NCBI RefSeq assembly: GCF_000829695.1
Contig: NZ_BBNN01000052.1
Location: 1-43,199, forward strand
Direction of reading: 5' to 3'
From: Streptomyces sp. NBRC 110035
GTDB lineage: Bacteria; Actinomycetota; Actinomycetes; Streptomycetales; Streptomycetaceae
DNA length: 43,199 nt
Of this stretch, positions 15,424 to 22,956 are shown piece after piece. The notes under the pieces were generated by a model that had not been told where the DNA came from, did no database searches, and saw nothing but the letters and a program-made list of their open reading frames with translations. Every line of letters begins with the position of its first letter. Position 1 is the stretch's first letter. The position numbers were made by a program, and so were the translations under genes.

Positions 15424-16716
15424 GTGGCATCCACGGTCACCACGTCGAAGGACCCTGCGGCCACCTCCCGTCCGGGATACGGCCGCCTGCTGCGCACCCG
15501 CGGCGCCTGGACGTTCCTGCTCCCCGGCTTCGCGGCACGTCAGCCGTTCGCGATGCTCACCCTCTCCATCGTGCTGCTGGTGCAGCACACCACCGGTTCG
15601 TACGGCGCGGCCGGCGCCGTCGCGGCGGTCACCGGCGTCGCCATGGCCGTGTTCGCGCCCTACAGCGGCCGGCTCGCCGACCGCCACGGACAGCGCGCCG
15701 TCCTCGTCCCCGGTGTCCTGCTGCACGCCCTGGCCGGGCTGACCCTGACCACGCTGGCACTGAACGGCGCCCCGCTGTGGGCGCTGTTCGCCGCCGCCGT
15801 GCCCACCGGCGCCTCGGTGCCCCAGGTCGGTCCCATGGTGCGCGCCCGCTGGGGCGTGAAGCTCAAGGACTCACCGCTGATGACCACGGCGGCGGCCTTC
15901 GAGTCCGTCACCGACGAGCTGACCTTCGTCGTCGGACCGCTGCTGGCCACCGCCCTGTGCACGGCCGTGGACCCGGCGGCGGGCCTGGTGGCCGAGGCCG
16001 CGCTGACCCTGGTCGGCGGCCTGCTGTTCGCCGCGCAGAAGGGCACGCAGCCCGAGGTCGCCGCCCGCGGGCACGCGCGCGTGCAGCACGCTTCCGCGCT
16101 GCGCGCCCCCGGGGTGCGCGTCCTGATCGTCGTCTTCCTCGGCATCGGATCCGTCTTCGGCGGCATGCAGGTGTCGCTGGCCGCGTACACCGAGTCGATC
16201 GGCGAACCCGGGCTGAACGGCATCCTGTACGGCGTCTTCGCCGCGGGAAACATGCTCTCCGGCATCGCCTGCGGCGCCGTCGCCTGGAAGGCCGCCCCCC
16301 AGCGGCGCCTGGTCATCGGGTACGCGGCGCTCGCGGTGACCGCCTCCGCCCTGTGGACCGCCCACTCGGCACTGCTCCTCGCCGGTCTCGGTCTCCTGGT
16401 CGGCATGTGCATCGCGCCCGCCCTGATCACCGGATACACGCTGGTCGACGACCTGGTCCCGGCCGGTGCCCGCACCGAGGCCTTCACCTGGCTGACCGGC
16501 GCGGTGGCCCTCGGCCAGGCGACCGCCGTCACGGTCTCCGGGCAGTTGGAGGACAACCTCCGGGCCGGCGCCGGGTTCCTGGTGCCGATGGGCGGCACGG
16601 TGCTCGCCCTGGTGACGCTGCTGGCCCTGCGGTCACGGCTGGTGCCGCCCAGGACGACCCGCGAGGTCACGCGCGGCATGGTCCGGCGCAACCCCGTCGG
16701 GGTCAGTGAGATGTGA
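15424..16716 (+). CDS. MFS transporter
   Basis: This 430-aa major-facilitator protein has 12 predicted helices. The A-like loop motif GRLADRHGQRAV lies after helix 2, and the second half repeats the fold. Proteins of this type in Streptomyces are annotated as putative exporters; the substrate is unknown. GTG at 15424 is chosen because AAAGG lies about 9 nt upstream and the first helix then begins about residue 25. Upstream in-frame starts would add low-complexity sequence. A strong terminator follows. Confidence 0.83.
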   Translation: MASTVTTSKDPAATSRPGYGRLLRTRGAWTFLLPGFAARQPFAMLTLSIVLLVQHTTGSYGAAGAVAAVTGVAMAVFAPYSGRLADRHGQRAVLVPGVLLHALAGLTLTTLALNGAPLWALFAAAVPTGASVPQVGPMVRARWGVKLKDSPLMTTAAAFESVTDELTFVVGPLLATALCTAVDPAAGLVAEAALTLVGGLLFAAQKGTQPEVAARGHARVQHASALRAPGVRVLIVVFLGIGSVFGGMQVSLAAYTESIGEPGLNGILYGVFAAGNMLSGIACGAVAWKAAPQRRLVIGYAALAVTASALWTAHSALLLAGLGLLVGMCIAPALITGYTLVDDLVPAGARTEAFTWLTGAVALGQATAVTVSGQLEDNLRAGAGFLVPMGGTVLALVTLLALRSRLVPPRTTREVTRGMVRRNPVGVSEM

Positions 16717-16797
16717 CGCATCGGCGGGCCGTCCCGCAGGGCCCCGGACAGACCCCCCGTCGGGCCCGCCGACGCGCACGCGCGGGCGGTGGCGGGC

Positions 16798-16839
16798 CCT
16801 CGGGGCGTGCCTTCCCGCCTGGGAAGGCACGCCCCGAGG
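16798..16839 (+). terminator. terminator hairpin after the MFS gene
   Basis: A perfect 19-bp stem with the 4-nt loop GCCT, 81 bp after the stop. The core of the arm is CGGGGCGTGCCTTCCC. Confidence 0.88.
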
Positions 16840-16978
16840 ACGCGTCCGGAGCCCACTCGGGGCACGGGCGGGCCCGCGCACGGGCCCGCCCTCATGACGG
16901 TCGCGTTCCGGCCGCCGCCGGGGCGGGGTGACGTGCGTTACGCCGATCACTTGCGGCACGGGTTACCATTGACGATCG

Positions 16979-17005
16979 TTAGCACTCATCGAGTGAGAGT
17001 GCCAG
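16979..17005 (+). promoter_or_regulatory. CIRCE-like HrcA operator upstream of ruc
   Basis: TTAGCACTC, nine bases, then GAGTGCCAG. The left arm is identical to the CIRCE consensus TTAGCACTC-N9-GAGTGCTAA and the right arm matches in six of nine positions, with exact N9 spacing. It ends just before the ribosome-binding site of the FmdB-type gene. HrcA represses heat-shock genes through this element, and the M. tuberculosis homologue Rv0991c is known to be in the HrcA regulon. Confidence 0.8.
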
Positions 17006-17015
17006 GAGGAAGACA

Positions 17016-17384
17016 GTGCCCACCTATCAGTACCAGTGCACCGAGTGCGGCGAGGGCCTCGAGGCGGTGCAGAAGTTCACCGATGACGCTCTTACCGAGT
17101 GCCCGAACTGCCAGGGTCGCCTGAAGAAGGTGTTCTCGGCAGTCGGCATTGTCTTCAAGGGCTCCGGCTTCTACCGCAACGACAGCCGCGGCTCCTCGTC
17201 GAGCAGCGCCCCGGCGTCGAAGACGGCCGGTTCGTCGACGGGCTCGCCCTCGTCTTCGTCCTCCGCGTCTTCCTCGTCCTCTTCCGCTTCGTCCTCCTCG
17301 GGCTCCGGTTCGGACTCGGGCTCCGGCTCGTCGTCCGGATCCGGCAGCGCCAAGAGCAGCACCGCCGGCAGCACCGCCGCCTGA
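17016..17384 (+). CDS. ruc: FmdB-type zinc-ribbon protein, probable redox-regulated chaperone Ruc
   Basis: The 122-aa protein starts with an FmdB zinc ribbon: Cys8/Cys11 and Cys29/Cys32 in two CxxC pairs, then FSAVGIVFKGSGFYRNDSR. The remaining 65 residues are almost entirely Ser, Gly and Ala and must be disordered. This is the layout of M. tuberculosis Rv0991c (Ruc), a small chaperone activated by oxidation of its zinc-bound cysteines. GTG at 17016 follows AGGAGG at good spacing. The upstream CIRCE-like site predicts heat-shock induction by loss of HrcA repression. The chaperone role is inferred from the family; the poly-Ser tail differs in sequence from that in mycobacteria. Confidence 0.87.
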   Translation: MPTYQYQCTECGEGLEAVQKFTDDALTECPNCQGRLKKVFSAVGIVFKGSGFYRNDSRGSSSSSAPASKTAGSSTGSPSSSSSASSSSSSASSSSGSGSDSGSGSSSGSGSAKSSTAGSTAA

Positions 17385-17425
17385 GGCCGGATCCCTGCGC
17401 GCCGCCTGAGGCCGGATTCCCTTAC

Positions 17426-17457
17426 AGGACCCTGTCGTCTTCCGACGACGGGGTCCT
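17426..17457 (+). terminator. terminator hairpin after ruc
   Basis: A 14-bp stem AGGACCCTGTCGTC with one G-T pair and loop TTCC. Just before it, about 22 bp containing the ruc stop codon are nearly duplicated (17378 and 17401). Confidence 0.75.
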
Positions 17458-17489
17458 CGGCGGCTCCGGGGCCGGTTAGGGTGCGGAGC

Positions 17490-18332
17490 ATGGCGAACAA
17501 GGCGAACGCCGAGATCGGCGTGATCGGCGGCTCCGGTTTCTACTCCTTCCTCGACGACGTGACCGAGGTCCAGGTGGACACACCGTACGGGGCGCCCAGC
17601 GACTCCCTCTTCCTCGGTGAACTGGCCGGCCGGCGGGTCGCCTTCCTCCCCCGGCACGGGCGCGGCCACCATCTGCCGCCCCACCGGATCAACTACCGGG
17701 CCAACCTGTGGGCGCTCAGGTCGGTCGGCGCGCGCCAGGTGCTCGGGCCGTGCGCGGTGGGCGGGCTGCGGCCCGAGTACGGACCGGGGACGCTGCTGGT
17801 CCCGGACCAGCTCGTGGACCGTACGAAGTCCCGGGTGAACACCTACTTCGACGGGCTGCCCCGGCCCGACGGCACTGTCCCGAACGTCGTGCACGTGTCG
17901 TTGGCCGATCCCTACTGCCCCGCCGGCCGGGCGGTCGCCCTGAAGTCGGCGCGCGGGCGGGACTGGGAGCCGGTGGACGGCGGCACGCTGGTCGTGGTCG
18001 AGGGGCCGCGGTTCTCCACCCGCGCCGAGTCGTTGTGGCACCGGGCGCAGGGCTGGTCGGTGGTGGGCATGACCGGCCACCCCGAGACGGCGCTCGCCCG
18101 TGAAATGGAGCTCTGCTACACGTCCCTGGCCCTGGTCACCGACCTCGACGCCGGCGCCGAGACCGGCGAGGGCGTCTCGCACGACGAGGTGCTGCGGGTG
18201 TTCGCGGACAACGTGGACCGGCTGCGGAACGTGCTCTTCGACACGGTGTCGGCGCTGCCGACGACGGAGGAGCGGGACTGCCCGTGTGCCTCGGCGCTGG
18301 GCGGGATGGATCCGGGCTTCGCACTGCCGTAG
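17490..18332 (+). CDS. mtnP: S-methyl-5'-thioadenosine phosphorylase
   Basis: This 280-aa purine-nucleoside phosphorylase-family enzyme cleaves methylthioadenosine to adenine and methylthioribose-1-phosphate for methionine salvage. It has IGVIGGSGFYSFL at the start, FLPRHGRGHHLPPHRINYRANLWALR (phosphate and substrate loop), VVVEGPRFSTRAES and VGMTGHPETALAREMELCYTSLALVTD, all typical of the family. ATG at 17490 is preferred; a GTG 9 nt upstream (17481) is possible. Confidence 0.92.
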   Translation: MANKANAEIGVIGGSGFYSFLDDVTEVQVDTPYGAPSDSLFLGELAGRRVAFLPRHGRGHHLPPHRINYRANLWALRSVGARQVLGPCAVGGLRPEYGPGTLLVPDQLVDRTKSRVNTYFDGLPRPDGTVPNVVHVSLADPYCPAGRAVALKSARGRDWEPVDGGTLVVVEGPRFSTRAESLWHRAQGWSVVGMTGHPETALAREMELCYTSLALVTDLDAGAETGEGVSHDEVLRVFADNVDRLRNVLFDTVSALPTTEERDCPCASALGGMDPGFALP

Positions 18333-18384
18333 GGCCACCGGCGGGGGCTCGCGGTGTGCGGGCCACCGGCGGGGGCTCGCGGTG
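18333..18384. repeat. 24-bp direct repeat pair
   Basis: Two perfect copies starting at 18333 and 18361 (core GGCCACCGGCGGGGGCTCG), 28 bp apart and directly after the mtnP stop. The short sequence TGCCGTAGGG that includes the stop codon recurs after the second copy. Confidence 0.8.
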
Positions 18385-18455
18385 CCGTAGGGAGACTGCC
18401 TGCGCGGGCCGCCGGTGCGCGGCTCGCGCCGGCGGTGCACGTCCGGGTGAGGGAG

Positions 18456-18482
18456 TTTTCCACAGGCCGTGGTCTGTCCACA
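18456..18482 (+). other. two DnaA-box-like 9-mers
   Basis: TTTTCCACA (18456-18464) and CTGTCCACA (18474-18482) lie in the same orientation 18 bp apart. Both are close to the Streptomyces DnaA box TTGTCCACA. This is intergenic and not an origin. Confidence 0.4.
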
Positions 18483-18556
18483 GGCTCCGGCGGAGAACGG
18501 CGGGAAGCCTCATCGTGGGGTCCGCAAGCCGTTCCCTCGTGGCAGGTGGTGGTCCC

Positions 18557-19195
18557 GTGCAGTTCCCTCCGTCCTTCCCTTCCGTTTCTTCGTCTCCCTC
18601 CCCCTCCCTCCCGCCTTCTCCCTCCCGCCCCGCCGTCGTCCCGCACCCGCCCGGGGCCGGTGTCCCACCGCGTTGCGAGGTGCCGCACTTCGCGCCGGTG
18701 CGGGTGCGTGGCGGGCCGCTTCGGTCGGCTCGGCTGGTCCGGCACCGGCGGCGGGCGGCGGCGGTCGGGCTCGCTGTCACGGCGGTGGCGCTGGTGGCGG
18801 CGGGCCCCCGGGACGCGGACCGGCCGCGCGGGCATCCCGAGGGCGCTTCGAGCGCCCACGCCGGGCCGGCGTCCCCGGGCGACCGTGCCGTACGGGCGCG
18901 GCGCGCGGAACCACGGGTCACGGCGCCGGTGCGGATCGCCGACGCCGCCACCGTGCGGCTGCTGAGGCCGGGCGACCGGGTCGATGTCATCGCCGCCGGG
19001 GAGCGGGTGACGGACGGTGGGGCCCGCGTGGTCGCCCGTGGGGCGCGGGTCACCGAGGTACCCAAACCGCTGGAGGACACGGGCATGGGCCCGGGCACGG
19101 GCGGGGCCCTGGTGGTGCTGTCGGTTCCGCGCGCCGTCGCGGCCGGCCTCGCCGGCGCGGGCGCCACCTCGCGGCTGGCGGTGACCCTGTGGTGA
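18557..19195 (+). CDS. SAF-domain, CpaB/RcpC-like membrane protein
   Basis: The 212-aa protein has a Ser/Pro-rich N-terminus (residues 1-45), a basic stretch, and one transmembrane helix (about 70-88: AAAVGLAVTAVALVAAG). A C-terminal SAF-like domain contains VRIADAATVRLLRPGDRVDVIAA and later LVVLSVPRAVAAGLAGAGATSRLAVTLW. This resembles the C-terminal half of Flp-pilus assembly protein CpaB/RcpC, but no other pilus genes are nearby. The start is uncertain: GTG at 18557 fits codon bias but has only a weak GGTGG upstream. The same kind of gene commonly lies just before mscL in Streptomyces. Confidence 0.68.
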   Translation: MQFPPSFPSVSSSPSPSLPPSPSRPAVVPHPPGAGVPPRCEVPHFAPVRVRGGPLRSARLVRHRRRAAAVGLAVTAVALVAAGPRDADRPRGHPEGASSAHAGPASPGDRAVRARRAEPRVTAPVRIADAATVRLLRPGDRVDVIAAGERVTDGGARVVARGARVTEVPKPLEDTGMGPGTGGALVVLSVPRAVAAGLAGAGATSRLAVTLW

Positions 19196-19336
19196 GCCGG
19201 TCCTCCCGGGCCGGTGGCGCGGGAGCCGTGTCGAGCACCTCGTTCGAGGGACCCGACCGCTCTGTCCGGCGGAGCGCTGACGTAGGTTGCGGAGCGTTTG
19301 ATTCCCAGCGTCACACCTACGAAAGGAAGCCCCGGG

Positions 19337-19843
19337 GTGAGCGAGAAGAACGAGACCAGTGTCTGGCAGGGCTTCAAGGCCTTCCTGATGCGGGGGAACG
19401 TCGTCGACCTGGCCGTGGCCGTGGTCATCGGCGCCGCCTTCACCAACATCGTCAACGCGGTGGTGAAGGGGATGATCAATCCGCTGGTCGGCGCTTTCGG
19501 CACGCAGAACCTGGACACCTACAGCTCGTGCCTGAAGGGCCCCTGCACGGGCACCGGCGATGCCGCGACGGGCGTCAGGATCCTGTGGGGCTCGGTCCTC
19601 GGCGCGACACTCCAGTTCGTGATCACGGCCGCGGTCGTCTACTTCCTGATGGTGATGCCCATGGCCCGGTACCTGGCCCGGGTCGAGGCCCGCAGGAAGG
19701 CGAGGGAGGGCACGCAGGAGATCGTCGAGATCTCCGAGCTCGAGGTGCTCAAGGAGATCCGCGACGAACTGGTGGCGCAGCGCCGCCCGCAGCACGACGG
19801 GGTCCCGGCACGTGGCGACGGCGCGGGGTACGGCGAGCGATAG
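19337..19843 (+). CDS. mscL: large-conductance mechanosensitive channel MscL
   Basis: The 168-aa protein forms the pentameric membrane channel that opens under hypo-osmotic tension. An amphipathic N-terminus with FKAFLMRGNVVDLAVAVVIGAAF leads into helix 1, and the periplasmic loop has a Cys pair (SSCLKGPCTG) that could form a disulfide. Helix 2 is FVITAAVVYFLMVM, followed by a charged C-terminal bundle (EISELEVLKEIRDEL). GTG at 19337 has AAGGAAG about 8 nt upstream. Confidence 0.93.
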   Translation: MSEKNETSVWQGFKAFLMRGNVVDLAVAVVIGAAFTNIVNAVVKGMINPLVGAFGTQNLDTYSSCLKGPCTGTGDAATGVRILWGSVLGATLQFVITAAVVYFLMVMPMARYLARVEARRKAREGTQEIVEISELEVLKEIRDELVAQRRPQHDGVPARGDGAGYGER

Positions 19844-19894
19844 CCGACCCCGGTCCGCCCGGCCCCCGGGCCGGATGTGGCGGGGCGATCCGGG

Positions 19895-20071
19895 TCAGAT
19901 GTGGTGGGGCGGCTTCTCGTCGAGGAAGCGCTTCAGGTCCGACGCGCTGTCACCGGACGGGCGGTCGCCCCACCCCCGGTCGGTGTCGTCCGCGGACGGC
20001 TGGTCCAGCGGGTCGTCGAAGACCAGCGCGGGTTTCGGCTCGCGCGGCCCGGGATCGGGAGCAGTGCTCAT
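19895..20071 (-). CDS. conserved small hypothetical protein, 58 aa
   Basis: A 58-codon gene reading leftward from the ATG at 20071. The product is acidic and hydrophilic, contains KPALVFDDPLDQPSADDTDR then GWGDRPS, and ends DLKRFLDEKPPHHI. I recognise this as a small protein conserved in Streptomyces next to mscL; the C-terminal motif is the best-conserved part. Its function is unknown. TATTCT lies 7 nt before the ATG and there is no Shine-Dalgarno, suggesting a leaderless transcript. It is convergent with mscL. Confidence 0.72.
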   Translation of the reverse strand: MSTAPDPGPREPKPALVFDDPLDQPSADDTDRGWGDRPSGDSASDLKRFLDEKPPHHI

Positions 20072-20196
20072 GCGCCCAGAATACGGGCCCGGTGGAACCT
20101 TCTCCGGGCGGCGGCTCCTCCCTCGGCTCCTCGCCGGTGGCTGCGCTCGCGGGCCGCTGCTCCCCGGTCCGACGGTGACCGCGCGAGACTGGCGCC

Positions 20197-21222
20197 ATGA
20201 CTGTTGACGCTCTGACCGATGTGGCCGGTGTGCGGGTGGGCCACGCGACCCGTGCCGGCGACGGCCTGCTCACCGGCACCACGGTGGTGCTCGCACCCGA
20301 GGGCGGGGCCGTGGCCGCCGTGGACGTGCGCGGTGGCGGTCCCGGTACGAAGGAGACCGACGCGCTCGATCCCCGCAACCTCGTGCAGCGGGTCGAGGCG
20401 ATCGTCCTGACCGGTGGCAGTGCCTACGGACTGGACGCGGCGTCAGGGGTGATGGCCTGGCTGGAGGAGCAGGGGCGCGGGGTGCGGGTCGGCCCGGATC
20501 CCGCGCACGTGGTGCCGGTGGTGCCGGCCGCGTGCGTCTTCGACCTGGGCCGGGGCGGGGACTTCGGGGCCCGGCCGGACGCGGCCACCGGGCGCGCGGC
20601 CGTCGAGTCGGCCGCGGCGACCTCGCCGGGGGCGCGGGTGCCGGAGGGGTGCGTGGGCGCCGGTACGGGGGCCGTGGTCGGAGCGGTGAAGGGCGGGATC
20701 GGCACCGCGAGCACGGTGCTGGACTCGGGTATCACGGTGGCCGCGCTGGTGGTGGCCAATGCGGCGGGGTCGGCGCTGGACCCGGAAACCGGGGCCCTGT
20801 ACGGAGAGTTCTTCCAGGGCGGCCGGGTGCGCCATCCGGACGCGGAGGTGCACGCGACGGCGGTCCGGCGGCTCACCGGCATCGCGGAGCAGAACGGGCC
20901 GCAGCCGCTCAACACCACGCTCGCGGTGGTCGCCACCGACGCGGACCTGTCCAAGGCGCAGGCGCAGAAGCTGGCCGGCACCGCGCACGACGGCATCGCG
21001 CGGGCGGTGCGGCCGGTGCACCTGCTCAACGACGGGGACACGGTGTTCGCCCTCGCCACAGGCGCCCGCCCGCTCGACGCCGCGAACCCGCTCGCCCTGA
21101 ACGGGATCCTCGCGGCGGGCGCCGACCTGGTGACCCGCGCGATCGTACGGGCCCTGCGCGCGGCCGGGTCGGTGGACGGGCCGGGCGGAGTCTGGCCGTC
21201 GTACGAGGAGTTGTACGGATAG
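20197..21222 (+). CDS. P1 (S58) family peptidase, N-terminal nucleophile hydrolase
   Basis: This 341-aa protein belongs to the DmpA/NylC/BapA family of self-cleaving aminopeptidase-amidases. It has the conserved opening TDVAGVRVGHAT, the AIVLTGGSAYGLDAASGVM segment, GCVGAGTGA and the autoprocessing site PLNTTLAVVATD. Cleavage between Asn239 and Thr240 would expose Thr240 as nucleophile. Start is ATG at 20197, with GAGACT 6 nt upstream and no ribosome site, so probably leaderless. The physiological substrate cannot be told from the sequence. Confidence 0.9.
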   Translation: MTVDALTDVAGVRVGHATRAGDGLLTGTTVVLAPEGGAVAAVDVRGGGPGTKETDALDPRNLVQRVEAIVLTGGSAYGLDAASGVMAWLEEQGRGVRVGPDPAHVVPVVPAACVFDLGRGGDFGARPDAATGRAAVESAAATSPGARVPEGCVGAGTGAVVGAVKGGIGTASTVLDSGITVAALVVANAAGSALDPETGALYGEFFQGGRVRHPDAEVHATAVRRLTGIAEQNGPQPLNTTLAVVATDADLSKAQAQKLAGTAHDGIARAVRPVHLLNDGDTVFALATGARPLDAANPLALNGILAAGADLVTRAIVRALRAAGSVDGPGGVWPSYEELYG

Positions 21223-21589
21223 GTGACGGAAGGCGGTACGGGTGGCCGTTCGGACAGACGTACGGAAAGTTGTCCGACGAACCGGGCAGGGAGGCGTGGG
21301 GCGCGCCGGACGGGGAAGCGTAGATCGGGCGGGGCGGCGGGGATGTCCGGTGAGCGGAGGGAGCCGTCCGCTGAGCGGAGTGCGTGACCGGTGGCCGACG
21401 GGTCGGCGGCGAGCGGCAGGAGTGGCGTCTGAACAGGGGTTACGGGTGCCCGGCGGGAACGGACGGGAATTCCTCGCACGGTCCGTTCGTTGTCATGCCG
21501 CACGTTTTCTCAGTTCCCGGACATGATGTCCGACCGAGGGGCTACGGTATGCACCCGCAAGGTGACATGCAGCGACGCCGGGAGAAGCC
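21223..21589. other. 367-bp intergenic region with an operator-like palindrome
   Basis: No gene seen; the reading frames lack codon bias. At 21518-21532 lies CGGACAT-G-ATGTCCG, a perfect 7+1+7 inverted repeat 57 bp before the DUF6227 start, a likely position for a regulator. Short GAGCGGAG repeats occur near 21352-21378. Confidence 0.5.
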
Positions 21590-22345
21590 TTGAGCGTTCC
21601 GTACGAGACGGCAGCGTACGAACCAGCCGACTCGCCCGAGTCTCCTGAGGAGCATCTCGCGCGACTGCTCGGCCGCGCCCTGAACTCCTTCGAACTGCCC
21701 GACGAGGCAGTACACCTGCTCGACTGCGCGCTGGCCCACAGCAGTTCACTGCACTCCGCGCACCACAGCGCCGGCCTGCACCGCGAGACGTACCGGCACA
21801 CCTGGCTGCTCGCCGACGGCTCGGCGCTCATGCTCTGGGAGCTGGTCCACAACACGACCCCGGGCAGCGAGCCGCAGCACGAGGTGTACGTGGACGAGGA
21901 GGAGCTGGGCCTCGCCACCGCCCGCCTGCCGCTGCCGCAGGAGACCCCGGACTTCGAACTGCCGGTGCTGGTGCAGCTGTCCCGGATCCCCGAGCCCCGG
22001 CCCGTCTACGTCCCCGACGGTTCGGCGGACCACGCGCGCCGCTTACTGCGCCGGGCGGAGAACACGGACCGTCCGGGTCCCGGGACGGCCGCCCTGCTGA
22101 CCACCGCGTCCGCCCACCAGATCACGCAGGCCTTCGGCCGCCCGTCCACCGTGGGCGGCCCCGGCCGCCCGGGACTGTCCTTCTCGCTGTACGAGCACGC
22201 GTTCCTGCTGCGTGACGGTGCGGAGATCTCTCTCTGGGAGGTGGAGCACACGGCCACTCCCGACGGACGGCACATGTGCGAGGTGTACATCACCGAGGAC
22301 GCCGCCCGTGAGGCGATGGAGCGTCGCGCGGCGCAGGTGCCCTGA
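21590..22345 (+). CDS. DUF6227 family protein
   Basis: A 251-aa soluble protein specific to Streptomyces and relatives. It appears to be two related halves: RETYRHTWLLADGSALMLWELVHNT (residues 65-89) is echoed by SFSLYEHAFLLRDGAEISLWEVEHTA (about 200-225). Each is followed by a parallel segment (HEVYVDEEE, CEVYITEDA). This internal duplication suggests a pseudo-symmetric fold. The N-terminal 60 residues contain EEHLARLLGRALNSFELPD. TTG at 21590 has GGGAG 5 nt upstream. The function is unknown. Confidence 0.82.
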   Translation: MSVPYETAAYEPADSPESPEEHLARLLGRALNSFELPDEAVHLLDCALAHSSSLHSAHHSAGLHRETYRHTWLLADGSALMLWELVHNTTPGSEPQHEVYVDEEELGLATARLPLPQETPDFELPVLVQLSRIPEPRPVYVPDGSADHARRLLRRAENTDRPGPGTAALLTTASAHQITQAFGRPSTVGGPGRPGLSFSLYEHAFLLRDGAEISLWEVEHTATPDGRHMCEVYITEDAAREAMERRAAQVP

Positions 22346-22367
22346 CCACCAGGACCGGGCCGTCCGA

Positions 22368-22429
22368 CCCGTGACCCGCGCCCCGTGACCCGCGACCTGC
22401 GCCCCGTGATCCGTGATCCGTGATCCGCT
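22368..22429. repeat. short tandem repeats between convergent genes
   Basis: Runs of CCCGTGACCCGCG, then three copies of GTGATCC, fill most of the gap between the DUF6227 gene and the leftward small membrane-protein gene. Confidence 0.6.
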
Positions 22430-22433
22430 GTCA

Positions 22434-22775
22434 TCATGCTTCCCGGCCGCCGGTGAAGCGCCGGACCAGGGTGGCGAACGCCTCGCGTTCGGCCTGGGTG
22501 AGCAGCACCTGCTCCACCGACGGGCCCGTCCGCCGCTGATGCGGAATCGTCCGGAGCACCCACACCTCCTGCGGCCCCGGAACGTCGCGCACCGGCTCCG
22601 ACTCCGGGCGCGGCTCCCGACGCGGCTTCCGCTGCGAACGGGGGGCGACGCCACTGCCCCGGACCAGCCTGCGGTCCCGCCGCAGGACACCGGCCAGGCC
22701 CACCGTGCAGGCCGCGGCCACCAGGGTGAGGACGGCGGCGCCCGTCACCCTCAAGATCGAGTCGCGCTCAGGCAT
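22434..22775 (-). CDS. small membrane protein of unknown function
   Basis: The 113-aa product has one N-terminal hydrophobic helix (residues 9-30, VTGAAVLTLVAAACTVGLAG), a very basic Arg-rich segment (31-60), then a soluble tail with EVWVLRTIPHQRRTG and VEQVLLTQAEREAFATLVRRF. I do not recognise the family. ATG at 22775 is favoured because the helix follows directly; GTG at 22793 would add six residues. A large inverted repeat overlaps the upstream start region. It lies downstream of fruA with a 180-bp gap and probably has its own promoter. Confidence 0.65.
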   Translation of the reverse strand: MPERDSILRVTGAAVLTLVAAACTVGLAGVLRRDRRLVRGSGVAPRSQRKPRREPRPESEPVRDVPGPQEVWVLRTIPHQRRTGPSVEQVLLTQAEREAFATLVRRFTGGREA

Positions 22776-22787
22776 GCGCCCAGTACA

Positions 22788-22823
22788 CATCACGGTCCGG
22801 GACTTTGATCCCGGACCGTGATG
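22788..22823. terminator. 15-bp inverted repeat after the fru operon
   Basis: CATCACGGTCCGGGA and its exact complement with the loop CTTTGA. It may terminate fruA transcripts, or, because an AT-rich TATAGA-containing stretch (22823-22875) lies just upstream of the next leftward gene, form a 5' leader hairpin for that gene. Confidence 0.6.
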
Positions 22824-22956
22824 AACGTGATCTATATCGCAGTTGAGTCATTTACCTGCGAAAGTCTCACATGTACCTATTGGGGCTTTTCGATGCCCTT
22901 GCCGCCCGCGCCGCTGTCTGCGGCCGTTACCCGCTTGCGTGCGGTCCGCTCCCGTG

